A DNA stretch of 64,000 nucleotides, taken from NCBI RefSeq assembly GCF_044377145.1, contig NZ_JBILJQ010000001.1, forward strand, positions 62,001 through 126,000, written 5' to 3'. This document shows positions 17,452 through 27,365 of this stretch, piece by piece. The notes under the pieces are model-generated. The model was not told the origin of the DNA. It searched no databases and was given only the letters and a program-made list of their open reading frames with translations. Origin of the DNA: Aquimonas sp044377145 (GTDB lineage: Bacteria > Pseudomonadota > Gammaproteobacteria > Xanthomonadales > Xanthomonadaceae). The position numbers and the translations under genes were made by a program. Positions within the stretch are counted from its first letter, which is position 1. The number at the start of each line of letters is the position of its first letter.

Positions 17452-18942
17452 TCAGTTGTAGGCCGACTCGCCGTGCGAGCTGAGGTCCAGACCTTCGCGC
17501 TGCTCGTCATCGCTGGCGCGCAGACCGATCACCAACCGGATCAGGAACAGCGCCACAAAGGCCACCACGCCCGACCACACGATGGTGATCACCACCGCTT
17601 CGGCCTGGATCGCGACCTGGCTTGCGATCGAGAAGTCCTCAGCGCCGCCGCCGCCCAGGCTGGGTGCCGCGAACACGCCGGTCAGCAGCGCGCCAACGAT
17701 GCCGCCGACGCCATGCACACCGAACACATCGGCGGTGTCATCGACCTTCAGCAGGCGCTTCAACCCAGTGACACCCCAGAAACACACGATGCCGGAGATC
17801 GCGCCGATCGCGATAGCGCCCATCGGGCCGACCATTCCGCAGGCCGGGGTGATGGCCACCAGGCCGGCGACCGCGCCAGATGCACCGCCCAACACCGAGG
17901 CCTTGCCGCGCAGCACGCCTTCAGCAGCCGACCAGGCCACCACCGCCGCCGCCGTGGCAAACAAAGTGTTGATGAAGGCCAGCGTAGTGCCACCGTTGGC
18001 TTCGAGGTTGGAGCCGGCATTGAAGCCGAACCAGCCAACCCACAGCAGGGAGGCGCCGACCATGGTCAGCACCAGATTGTGCGGCGCCAGCTGTTCACGC
18101 CCATAACCGAGGCGCTTGCCGACCATGTACGCCGCGACCAGGCCCGCCACACCGGCATTGATGTGCACCACCGTGCCGCCAGCGAAGTCCAGCGCGCCTT
18201 TCTCGAACAGGTAGCCGCCAGCGGCCCAGACCATGTGCGCGATCGGGAGGTAGCAGAGGCTGAACCAGATCACGGAGAAGATCAGCACCGCTGAGAACTT
18301 CATGCGCTCGGCAAATGCACCAACGATCAGCGCGCAGGTGAGGCCCGCGAAGGTCGACTGGAAGGCGACGAAGATCAGCTCGGGGATCATCACCCCGTCG
18401 GTGAAGGTCGCAGCGAGCGACTCGGTGGTGATGCCCTTCAGGAACAGCGCGTCGGTCGAACCGATCCAGGCATTGCCGCCGACAAAGGCCAAGCTGTAGC
18501 CGTACACCGCCCACAGCACGATGATCAGCGAGAACACCGTCAGCACCTGCATCAGCACGGACAGCATGTTCTTGGAGCGCACCAGGCCGCCGTAGAACAG
18601 GGCGAGGCCTGGCACCGCCATCATCACCACCAGCAGGGTCGATACCATCATCCAGGTGACATCGCCCTTGTCGACGGTGGGTGCAGGTGCTTCCTCGGCC
18701 GGCGGCTCGGCTACAGCAGGCGCGGCTTCGGCAGGTGCGGCCACCGCTTCGGCGACTGCAGGCGCAGGTTCGGCACCGGGTTCGGCAGCCGTTTCAGCGA
18801 CTGGCTCAGCCGCGGGTGGCGCCTCGACCGGCGGCGCGGTGTCCTGCGCCAGCGCCAGCCCGGTGGAACTGGCCAGCAGCAGAACCAAGCAGATCTGCAG
18901 CGAGCGTTCGCGCAGTCGATCCAGCAATTTGAGCGTGGTCAT
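17452..18942 (-). CDS. amt: Ammonium transporter
   Basis: This Amt/MEP channel carries ammonium across the inner membrane. The 496 residues comprise a signal peptide (residues 1-32), an unusual Ala/Pro/Glu-rich segment (about 33-90), then eleven hydrophobic helices. Family marks include VPGLALFYGGLVRSKN, the first pore His segment AGGTVVHINAGVAGL and the second in FGVHGVGGIVGALLTG. The C-terminal cytoplasmic tail, which PII trimers contact in E. coli AmtB, is short. ATG 18942 has GGGAG upstream and lies 17 bases after glnK. Expression should follow nitrogen starvation through the sigma-54 promoter before glnK. Confidence 0.96.
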   Translation of the reverse strand: MTTLKLLDRLRERSLQICLVLLLASSTGLALAQDTAPPVEAPPAAEPVAETAAEPGAEPAPAVAEAVAAPAEAAPAVAEPPAEEAPAPTVDKGDVTWMMVSTLLVVMMAVPGLALFYGGLVRSKNMLSVLMQVLTVFSLIIVLWAVYGYSLAFVGGNAWIGSTDALFLKGITTESLAATFTDGVMIPELIFVAFQSTFAGLTCALIVGAFAERMKFSAVLIFSVIWFSLCYLPIAHMVWAAGGYLFEKGALDFAGGTVVHINAGVAGLVAAYMVGKRLGYGREQLAPHNLVLTMVGASLLWVGWFGFNAGSNLEANGGTTLAFINTLFATAAAVVAWSAAEGVLRGKASVLGGASGAVAGLVAITPACGMVGPMGAIAIGAISGIVCFWGVTGLKRLLKVDDTADVFGVHGVGGIVGALLTGVFAAPSLGGGGAEDFSIASQVAIQAEAVVITIVWSGVVAFVALFLIRLVIGLRASDDEQREGLDLSSHGESAYN

Positions 18943-18959
18943 CAGTGTGCTCCCTGCGC

Positions 18960-19298
18960 TCAAACCGCGTCCGCGCCGGACTCGCCGGTGCGGATGCGGA
19001 TGACCTGGTCAATGGGGGTGACAAAAATCTTGCCGTCACCGGTCTTGCCGGTACGGGCCACTTGGCTGATCGCCTCGATCACGACGTCCACGCGGTCGTC
19101 AGCAACGGCGGTTTCGATCTTCACCTTGGGTAGGAAGTCGACGACGTATTCAGCGCCGCGATACAGCTCGGTGTGGCCCTTCTGGCGCCCGAAGCCTTTG
19201 ACTTCAGTAATGGTGATACCCGACACGCCCGCCTGCGACAGCGCCTCGCGGACCTCGTCGAGCTTGAACGGTCGGATGATCGCGGTGATCAGCTTCAT
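18960..19298 (-). CDS. glnK: Nitrogen regulatory protein PII
   Basis: This 112-residue PII protein has the T-loop GFGRQKGHTELYRGAEY, with the uridylylation tyrosine at residue 51, and the ATP-binding segment TGKTGDGKIFV. PII reports the nitrogen state (2-oxoglutarate and ATP/ADP) and blocks AmtB when ammonium is plentiful. Because amt follows 17 bases downstream, this copy is GlnK rather than GlnB. The sequence alone does not separate the two; the name rests on the neighbour and on the sigma-54 promoter. Confidence 0.95.
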   Translation of the reverse strand: MKLITAIIRPFKLDEVREALSQAGVSGITITEVKGFGRQKGHTELYRGAEYVVDFLPKVKIETAVADDRVDVVIEAISQVARTGKTGDGKIFVTPIDQVIRIRTGESGADAV

Positions 19299-19363
19299 GT
19301 GTGTTCCCCTGCTTGCAGCTGGCGCATGTGGTGCTCCCCTTGATGAATCCCCGGGGAAGCCTG

Positions 19364-19379
19364 AGCACAGCCCGTGCCA
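19364..19379 (-). promoter_or_regulatory. Sigma-54 (RpoN) promoter of glnK-amt
   Basis: On the minus strand the 16 bases read TGGCACGGGCTGTGCT, against the consensus TGGCACG-N4-TTGCA. The -24 GG and -12 GC are both present with exact spacing; only one of the -12 TT positions differs. Transcription should begin near 19353, giving a leader of about 55 bases to the glnK start. Confidence 0.85.
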
Positions 19380-19455
19380 ACATGTCGCCTTGCAGCACTG
19401 ATCAGGCTAAACAACTGATCTAAAAACTTATTACCTAAAACGCATAGCAGCAATT

Positions 19456-19472
19456 CGCCCCCGTTTGGTGCA
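19456..19472 (-). promoter_or_regulatory. Candidate NtrC binding site
   Basis: This 17-base span ends in a perfect TGGTGCA half-site; the other half keeps GC and CC of TGCACCA. It lies about 110 bases upstream of the predicted glnK start point, the usual distance for an NtrC enhancer. An A/T-rich stretch (19404-19446), unusual for this GC-rich window, lies between and could bend the DNA. Confidence 0.5.
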
Positions 19473-19567
19473 GGCATCCGCCGCGTTCCCCGGTTTGGGG
19501 CAGCATCCAGCCGGGGCTGGACCTTTGCCCTACCGACGCCGACGAACCCAGCCGCTACCATCGGCGC

Positions 19568-20245
19568 ATGAGTACCCTGCTGATCGCCGACGACCACCCG
19601 CTGTTCCGCGCAGCACTTGCCCAGGCGGTGCGCGGGCTGGATGCCTCGATGCTGCTGCTGGAGGCCGACAGCCTCGACACCGCCCGCGCCCAACTGGCCG
19701 CGCATCCGGAAATCGATCTGCTGCTGCTCGACCTGCACATGCCCGGCAGCCAGGGATTGATGGGGCTGGCCGCGCTGCGCGGCGAGTTTCCGGGCGTGCC
19801 GGTGCTGATGGTTTCGGCGCAGGACGACGCCGAGGTGATCCGCCGCGCGCTCGCCTACGGCGCGGCGGGCTACGTGCCCAAGAGCCTCGATCTGGCCGGC
19901 ATCCGGCTGGCGCTGGATGCAGTACTGGCCGGCGAAACCTACCTGCCGCCCGCGCTCAAAGCCCGTGTCGACGCCCACCCCGCCCGCCAGGAAGACCGCG
20001 AGATCGCCGGCCGGCTCGCCCGGCTGACCCCACAGCAGATCCGCGTGCTGCAACTGCTGGCGCTAGGCCGCCTGAACAAGCAGATCGCCGACAGCCTCGG
20101 CATCCAGGAACGCACGGTGAAAGCCCACGTCAGCGCGATCTTCGAACGCTTGGGCGTACGCAATCGCACCCAGGCGGGGGTCTTGTTGCGCTCACTTGAG
20201 TTGAGCGACCCGGTGAAGCTGGCGGCGGCGGAGGATCGGGGTTAG
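19568..20245 (+). CDS. NarL/FixJ-type response regulator
   Basis: The 225-residue protein has a receiver domain (residues 1-120) with the acidic pair Asp8-Asp9, the phosphoacceptor Asp55 in LLLDLHMPG and the Lys of YVPKS. A LuxR-type helix-turn-helix follows at about 145-210 (LTPQQIRVLQLLALGRLNKQIADS, cut here in prose only to the family pattern). No histidine kinase is adjacent, so it is an orphan. It is divergent from glnK-amt with 269 bases between starts, but a link to nitrogen control is not shown. Confidence 0.88.
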   Translation: MSTLLIADDHPLFRAALAQAVRGLDASMLLLEADSLDTARAQLAAHPEIDLLLLDLHMPGSQGLMGLAALRGEFPGVPVLMVSAQDDAEVIRRALAYGAAGYVPKSLDLAGIRLALDAVLAGETYLPPALKARVDAHPARQEDREIAGRLARLTPQQIRVLQLLALGRLNKQIADSLGIQERTVKAHVSAIFERLGVRNRTQAGVLLRSLELSDPVKLAAAEDRG

Positions 20246-20345
20246 CGTGGCGGAGATTCGGGATCACGGGCATGCGAGCTCGCGAGAAGTCCGCTCTGAC
20301 CAACTACGCCACCGCCAGCCGGCAACCTCACACGCCACCCGCTTC

Positions 20346-20366
20346 GAATCCCGAATCCCGAGTCCC
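20346..20366. repeat. Short tandem repeat GAATCCC
   Basis: Three consecutive 7-base units (GAATCCC twice, then GAGTCCC) lie between the convergent response regulator and nfuA. Such GGGATTC-type runs are common between genes in Xanthomonadales. Confidence 0.6.
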
Positions 20367-20378
20367 GCCCCGCCACCC

Positions 20379-20960
20379 TCAGGCGAAATACGGCATCTCA
20401 CCCTTCGCATGATCCGTAGCATCCCGCACCGCACGAATCTCCGGCACGCGCTGCATCAGGGTTTTTTCGACGCCGTTCTTCAGCGTGTAGTCGACCTGCT
20501 TGCAGCCCTGGCAGCCGCCGCCGAAGCGCAGCACCACGATGCCGTCGGCGGTGATCTCCTCCAGCGACACTTTGCCGCCGTGGCTGGCCACGCCCGGGTT
20601 GATCTCGGTCTCCAGCACATGCTTCACGCGCTCGACCAGGCTGGCCTCAGCACCCGGCGGCACACCCTTGATGCGCGGCGCGCGGATCGTCAGTTGGCCG
20701 CCGGTGGCGCTGCTGACGAACTCGACCTCGGCATCGGTGAAGTACTCGGCACCGGCGGCATCCAGATACAGCATGAAACCCTGGCACTGGATCTCCCACT
20801 CGTCGCCCTGCAGATCCACGGCCTCGACGAACTCGAGCTTGGCGTCTGCGCTGGGCGTGCCGGCGCGTACCGCCGACAGGCGGATACCGGCGATATCGCC
20901 GCCCTGCTGTTCGATCAGGCGGGCGAAGTACTGCTGGGCGGAGTCGGTGATCTGGATCAT
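20379..20960 (-). CDS. nfuA: Fe-S biogenesis protein NfuA
   Basis: This 193-residue carrier delivers 4Fe-4S clusters to target proteins. The N-terminal part is the degenerate A-type domain (MIQITDSAQQYFARLI) that helps select partners and lacks the cysteines of active A-type carriers. The C-terminal Nfu domain has the cluster-binding CxxC in GGGCQGCKQVDYTLK. Length and order match E. coli NfuA. The start ATG 20960 was chosen over an upstream in-frame codon at 20990. Confidence 0.96.
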   Translation of the reverse strand: MIQITDSAQQYFARLIEQQGGDIAGIRLSAVRAGTPSADAKLEFVEAVDLQGDEWEIQCQGFMLYLDAAGAEYFTDAEVEFVSSATGGQLTIRAPRIKGVPPGAEASLVERVKHVLETEINPGVASHGGKVSLEEITADGIVVLRFGGGCQGCKQVDYTLKNGVEKTLMQRVPEIRAVRDATDHAKGEMPYFA

Positions 20961-21139
20961 TGCGAAGGCCGGCGTTTGAAATCGGACCAAAATGGTACCG
21001 CATCACACCGCGCCTGCCTTCACGGCCGGGCACGCGGCCGGTGCTCGCTATACTTCGCGCCCGCCCAGCGCCGCCTTCGACCGAGCGCGAGTTCAATCAG
21101 CACGGTCGCTTGACGCGCAGGCTCCATGAGTACGCCCCC

Positions 21140-21493
21140 ATGAGCACGATCCAGCTGTCCGACCTCGCCAGCCAGCGCTGCCAGCCGCGCCGCGGCGCCG
21201 AACACCTGCTGCTGCCCTCACGCAGCGAAGCCGCGCTGACCGCCCTGCCCGGCTGGGCCGTGGTCGAGAACGGCGAGGCGCTGAGCAAGACCTACAATTT
21301 CGCCGACTATTACCGCACCTTGGCCTTCGTCAACGCGCTGGCCTTTGTCGCCCATGCCGAAGACCACCATCCTGATCTGTCGGTGCACTACAACCGCTGC
21401 GTGGTGCGCTTCTCGACCCACGATGTGGGCGGCCTGTCCGAGAACGACCTGATCTGCGCCGCCAAGGTCGAAACCCTGATCGCCGCCGGCTGA
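21140..21493 (+). CDS. phhB: Pterin-4a-carbinolamine dehydratase
   Basis: The 117-residue enzyme dehydrates 4a-hydroxytetrahydrobiopterin to recycle the cofactor of phenylalanine hydroxylase. The family motif EDHHPDLSVHYNRCVVRF and the later THDVGGLSENDL are present. No phhA lies within the window, so the partner hydroxylase must be elsewhere. It is divergent from nfuA, and the next gene starts four bases after its stop, so the two probably share a transcript. Confidence 0.94.
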   Translation: MSTIQLSDLASQRCQPRRGAEHLLLPSRSEAALTALPGWAVVENGEALSKTYNFADYYRTLAFVNALAFVAHAEDHHPDLSVHYNRCVVRFSTHDVGGLSENDLICAAKVETLIAAG

Positions 21494-21497
21494 GCCG

Positions 21498-22913
21498 GTG
21501 CGGCGCGCCTTGGCACCCGCGCTGCTGCTGGCCTTGGCCGCAGCACTCTGGTGGCTGGCCCTGGCCAGTGCGTCGGCACAACTCGAAGCCCGCGCACACG
21601 CCGAGGCCGCTCTGTACGCAGCTGGAGGCAGCCCCTTCGACTGGCAGTTCAGCGACACGGATGCCGTGGTCGGCCCGCCGCTGGGTCTGATCGATGTGCG
21701 CGTAGATGCCGATGGCCTGAGCGCACAGTTGCCGGACGGTGGCGCCAATATCGGCCTGCGTCTGTCCGGGCGACAGATTGATCCCGAGGTATTGGGCCGC
21801 CTGCGCCTGCAGTTCATCGCTGCTGAACCGTTGCAGTGGCGTCTGCTGCACGCGCAGGATCTGCGTCCCGATCTGGACTTTGGTCCAATTCAGAACGGCG
21901 ACGCGGGACAGCTGAAAATCCAGCGCCCGCTGGCCGAACTGATCGGCGATGCCAGGGCCCCTCTGCAGCAGCTGCGCCTGCAGTTGATGAGCGACACCCC
22001 TCAGCGAATCCAACTGCAGCGGCTCACCCTGCTCCCCGCCCAGTGCGGCGATCGGCCCTGTCTGCCAGCTCGTTTCGTGCTGCCCGCCCGCAGCTCCACC
22101 AGCCATCTGCTGGCAAATCGCGACGCACGCCTGCAAGCTCAGCCGCAGCTGCTGATCGGCGCCAATGCGCCGAGCTGGTTGATCGAAGCCCAGTGGCTGC
22201 GCCAGCGTGTGCCGACCCTCGCCTGGCTGGTGATCGGGCTCACTATCGCGGGTGCAGCGGCGCTGGCATCACGCCGACCCGCCTCTGCCCGACAGTCAGG
22301 CATCGCCCTGGCCTTCGGCGCCGCCTTGCCGATCGTCCTGCTCGCACTCGGCCTGCCGGATTTCCCCGCCCAAGCAGGCGAGGCGTACCTCCTCGCGGGC
22401 TGGCTGGTCGCCCTTTGGCTGCTGCGGCCGTGCGCAGCGACCAGCACCGCCGGTAAGGCAAGCAGTGCATGGCTCGCCGCCATCGGCGTGGTCGGGCTCG
22501 GCCTGGTCCTGCTGTTGGCACTGCGCCTCAGTGCTGAAGTCGACCTGCTGGCGCCCACTCACACCCGCGCCTTCGCCGCCGACCGCCTGCTGCGCTACGC
22601 CGCCTGGGCCGGCCTGCAGCAGCTGTGGCTGGCGCGCTTCGTGTTGCCCCACCTCAACACACTGGGCCTCGGCCGCTGGGCCCTCCCCAGTGCCGCCCTG
22701 CTGTTCGCCGGCCTGCACCTGCCCAACACCGAACTGATGGCCCTCACCGCCCTCGGCGGCCTCGGCTGGGCCTGGCTCGCGCAACGTTATGGCCGCCTGC
22801 TGCCGCAAACAGCTGCGCACGCGGCGCTGGGCATTGCCTCGATTGCGCTGTTGCCGGAAGCGGTACTGCGATCAGCTGAAATTGGTGGGCGGTTTGTGTT
22901 TGCGCCGCTGTGA
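21498..22913 (+). CDS. CPBP-like integral membrane protein, motif 1 degenerate
   Basis: A 471-residue protein begins with GTG four bases after phhB. One N-terminal hydrophobic helix anchors a periplasmic domain of about 210 residues, followed by about seven further hydrophobic helices. The C-terminal region resembles CPBP (CAAX protease and bacteriocin-processing) proteins: FAGLHLPN matches motif 2 with its His, and QTAAHAALG resembles motif 3. The position expected to hold motif 1 EExxxR reads GLQQLWLARF, so the key glutamates are absent. It may therefore be inactive or only distantly related. The function is unknown. Confidence 0.6.
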   Translation: MRRALAPALLLALAAALWWLALASASAQLEARAHAEAALYAAGGSPFDWQFSDTDAVVGPPLGLIDVRVDADGLSAQLPDGGANIGLRLSGRQIDPEVLGRLRLQFIAAEPLQWRLLHAQDLRPDLDFGPIQNGDAGQLKIQRPLAELIGDARAPLQQLRLQLMSDTPQRIQLQRLTLLPAQCGDRPCLPARFVLPARSSTSHLLANRDARLQAQPQLLIGANAPSWLIEAQWLRQRVPTLAWLVIGLTIAGAAALASRRPASARQSGIALAFGAALPIVLLALGLPDFPAQAGEAYLLAGWLVALWLLRPCAATSTAGKASSAWLAAIGVVGLGLVLLLALRLSAEVDLLAPTHTRAFAADRLLRYAAWAGLQQLWLARFVLPHLNTLGLGRWALPSAALLFAGLHLPNTELMALTALGGLGWAWLAQRYGRLLPQTAAHAALGIASIALLPEAVLRSAEIGGRFVFAPL

Positions 22914-22968
22914 GGCGCGCAGGTTAAGCGGTCGGGCAATCCGATCAAACTTCCGCTCGCCCAGACCC

Positions 22969-22974
22969 TATGAT
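22969..22974 (+). promoter_or_regulatory. Candidate -10 box for the hsd-mcr operon
   Basis: TATGAT matches the sigma-70 -10 consensus at five of six positions, in the only gap (22914-23105) before the seven-gene defence operon. The -35 region is poor, so an activator or a different promoter is possible. Confidence 0.35.
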
Positions 22975-23105
22975 CGATCCCGCGACAGATCTGTCCCGCA
23001 CCACCGAAAGCCACACATCAGGGCCGGCAATGCAGACACGCACCCGCTGCACAGGCGGAATGCGGCCGGCATGAACAGCGACACCACAAACCGAAGGACC
23101 CCCGA

Positions 23106-25584
<2,479 letters not shown>

Positions 25585-25592
<8 letters not shown>

Positions 25593-26820
25593 GGCTCAAG
25601 CAGCAGGTGAATACAAGCTCTTGAGCGAGGTAGTCACTCCAGTCAATGAGAAAGTGACTGCGGCGAAAGACCCAGGGAAGCCCTATGTCGGGCTTGAGAA
25701 CATTCCTTCTCGCGGCTCTCACCTGCTCAGTTGGGAAATGGCTGAGTCGTCGATCAGCACGAACTCCGTCTTTGCGGCTGGAGACGTGCTCTTCGGGAAG
25801 CTCCGCCCGAATCTCAGAAAGTGTGTTGCTGCCCCGTTCGACGGATACTGCTCCACAGATGTTCTCGTTCTCCGGGCAAAGGAGAGCATCGCCCCGGAGT
25901 TCGCTGTCCGTGCACTGCAGTCTGAGGAAGTAGGAGCCGCCGCCGAACGCTCAGCAATTGGAACGAAGATGCCCCGCACGGCTTGGGAGCATCTCAGCAA
26001 GTTCGCAGTGTTCTGTCCCGAGATCACCGAACAAAGGAAGGTGGCGGCTATTCTCGATTCACTGGACCGAGCAATCCTGAAGACCGAGGCCATCGCCGAG
26101 AAGCTGAAGCAGCTCAAACAGGGCTTGCTGCATGACCTGCTGACGCGGGGTGTGGATGCCAATGGCGAGCTGCGCCCCGGCCGTGAGGAAGCGCCAGGGC
26201 TTTACGAAAGATCGACACTGGGATGGATCCCGAAGGTATGGACCGCCAAGCCCTTAGGCGATTCAATTCATCTCGTGTCCGGCCAACACATCGCAACAGA
26301 GCTATGCAACTCAGCAGGGAAAGGTGTGCCGTACTTTACGGGACCTTCGGATTTTTCCGGTGCGACGACCGTTGTGACCGCTTACACCACGCATCCCCAA
26401 GTGATGTGTGAGAAAGGCGACCTGCTAATCACAGTCAAAGGCTCGGGCTGCGGAAAAGTAGCATTGGCAGGGGCGAGGGCGTGCATCAGCCGTCAGCTAA
26501 TGGCAATTCGCGTGAGCGAAAAGACGCGACCCTATTGGCTTGCGGTCTTACAGAGCTTGCAGGAGCAATTCAACCGCATGGCAACCGGCGGAAACATTCC
26601 CGGCATCGGGCGCGACCAGATTCTTGGGCTCGTTTGTTTGACGCCGAATAATGCGGAGGAAATGGAAGCCATTGGCGACCAGATCCAAGCAATGGACACT
26701 CGTCTCCGCATTGAAACAACGCAACTCGGAAAGCTACGAGTCCAAAAGAACGGCCTAATGGACGATCTCCTCACCGGCCGCAGGCGCGTAGCCCCGCTGC
26801 TGGAAGCCAGCACCCCATGA
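25585..26820 (+). CDS. hsdS: Type I restriction specificity subunit HsdS
   Basis: HsdS selects the bipartite DNA target. The 411 residues show two target-recognition domains (about 10-150 and 215-365), each followed by a conserved helix (AAILDSLDRAILKTEAIAEK and DTRLRIETTQLGKLRVQKNG). The first recognition domain ends near EQRKVAAIL. The TRD-coding stretches are visibly less GC-rich than hsdM and hsdR, in keeping with exchange of recognition domains between lineages. It overlaps hsdM by eight bases and the next gene by four (ATGA), indicating translational coupling. Confidence 0.95.
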
Positions 26821-27365
26821 CCGTGCAACCCGTTGCGCTGACCCCGCCACCCAGCGGCTACGCCGACTGGCTGGTCGAGCTGAAAACCCGCATCCACAGC
26901 GCCCAGCAGCGCGCGGCGTTGGCGCTCGATCGTGAGCGGGTGCTGCTGTATTGGCAGATCGGCCGCGACATTCTTAAGCGGCAGGGGCGCGAGGGCTGGG
27001 GTGCCAAGGGAGTCGACCGGCTGGCCGACGTTCTGCGCGCGGCCTTCCCCGACATGAAGGGCTTTGCGCCGCGCAATCTGAAGCACCTGCGCAGCTTTGC
27101 GCAGGCCGGGCCGCAGGCTGAGTTTGTGCAGGAGGTGCTTGCACAATTGCCCTCGCAGCAGCCGCTCGCCCTGCTCAACGCGCTGGAAACCGACATGGCA
27201 GCCGAGTACGCGCTGGGCGACAGCACGCAGCCGATGGGCATTGCCGAGTACCGGCTGCTGGAATCGCTGCCCGAACATCTGCAGACCAGCCTGCCCAGCA
27301 TCGAACAGATCGAGCAGGAGCTGGCCGGGCCGCACGCAGCCACAGACTACGAGGAGCAGGCCTAG
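26817..27365 (+). CDS. Miniature DUF1016 (YhcG-type) protein without nuclease core
   Basis: Residues 14-125 match the DUF1016 N-terminal domain (YADWLVELKTRIHSAQQRA, LLYWQIGRDILKRQ, GFAPRNLKHLRSFAQ). The last 45 residues (YALGDSTQPMGIAEYRLLES, then LPSIEQIEQELAG) resemble the extreme C-terminus of full YhcG-type proteins, which are about 340-370 residues. The PD-(D/E)xK nuclease region normally lying between them is missing, giving only 182 residues with the frame kept. It overlaps hsdS by ATGA and ends one base before hsdR. It may be an accessory factor of the restriction complex or a remnant held by operon coupling. Confidence 0.8.
   Translation: MTVQPVALTPPPSGYADWLVELKTRIHSAQQRAALALDRERVLLYWQIGRDILKRQGREGWGAKGVDRLADVLRAAFPDMKGFAPRNLKHLRSFAQAGPQAEFVQEVLAQLPSQQPLALLNALETDMAAEYALGDSTQPMGIAEYRLLESLPEHLQTSLPSIEQIEQELAGPHAATDYEEQA

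Noticed and set aside
18960..19298. glnB rather than glnK
   Set aside because: The adjacent amt gene and the sigma-54 promoter point to glnK, although sequence alone does not decide.
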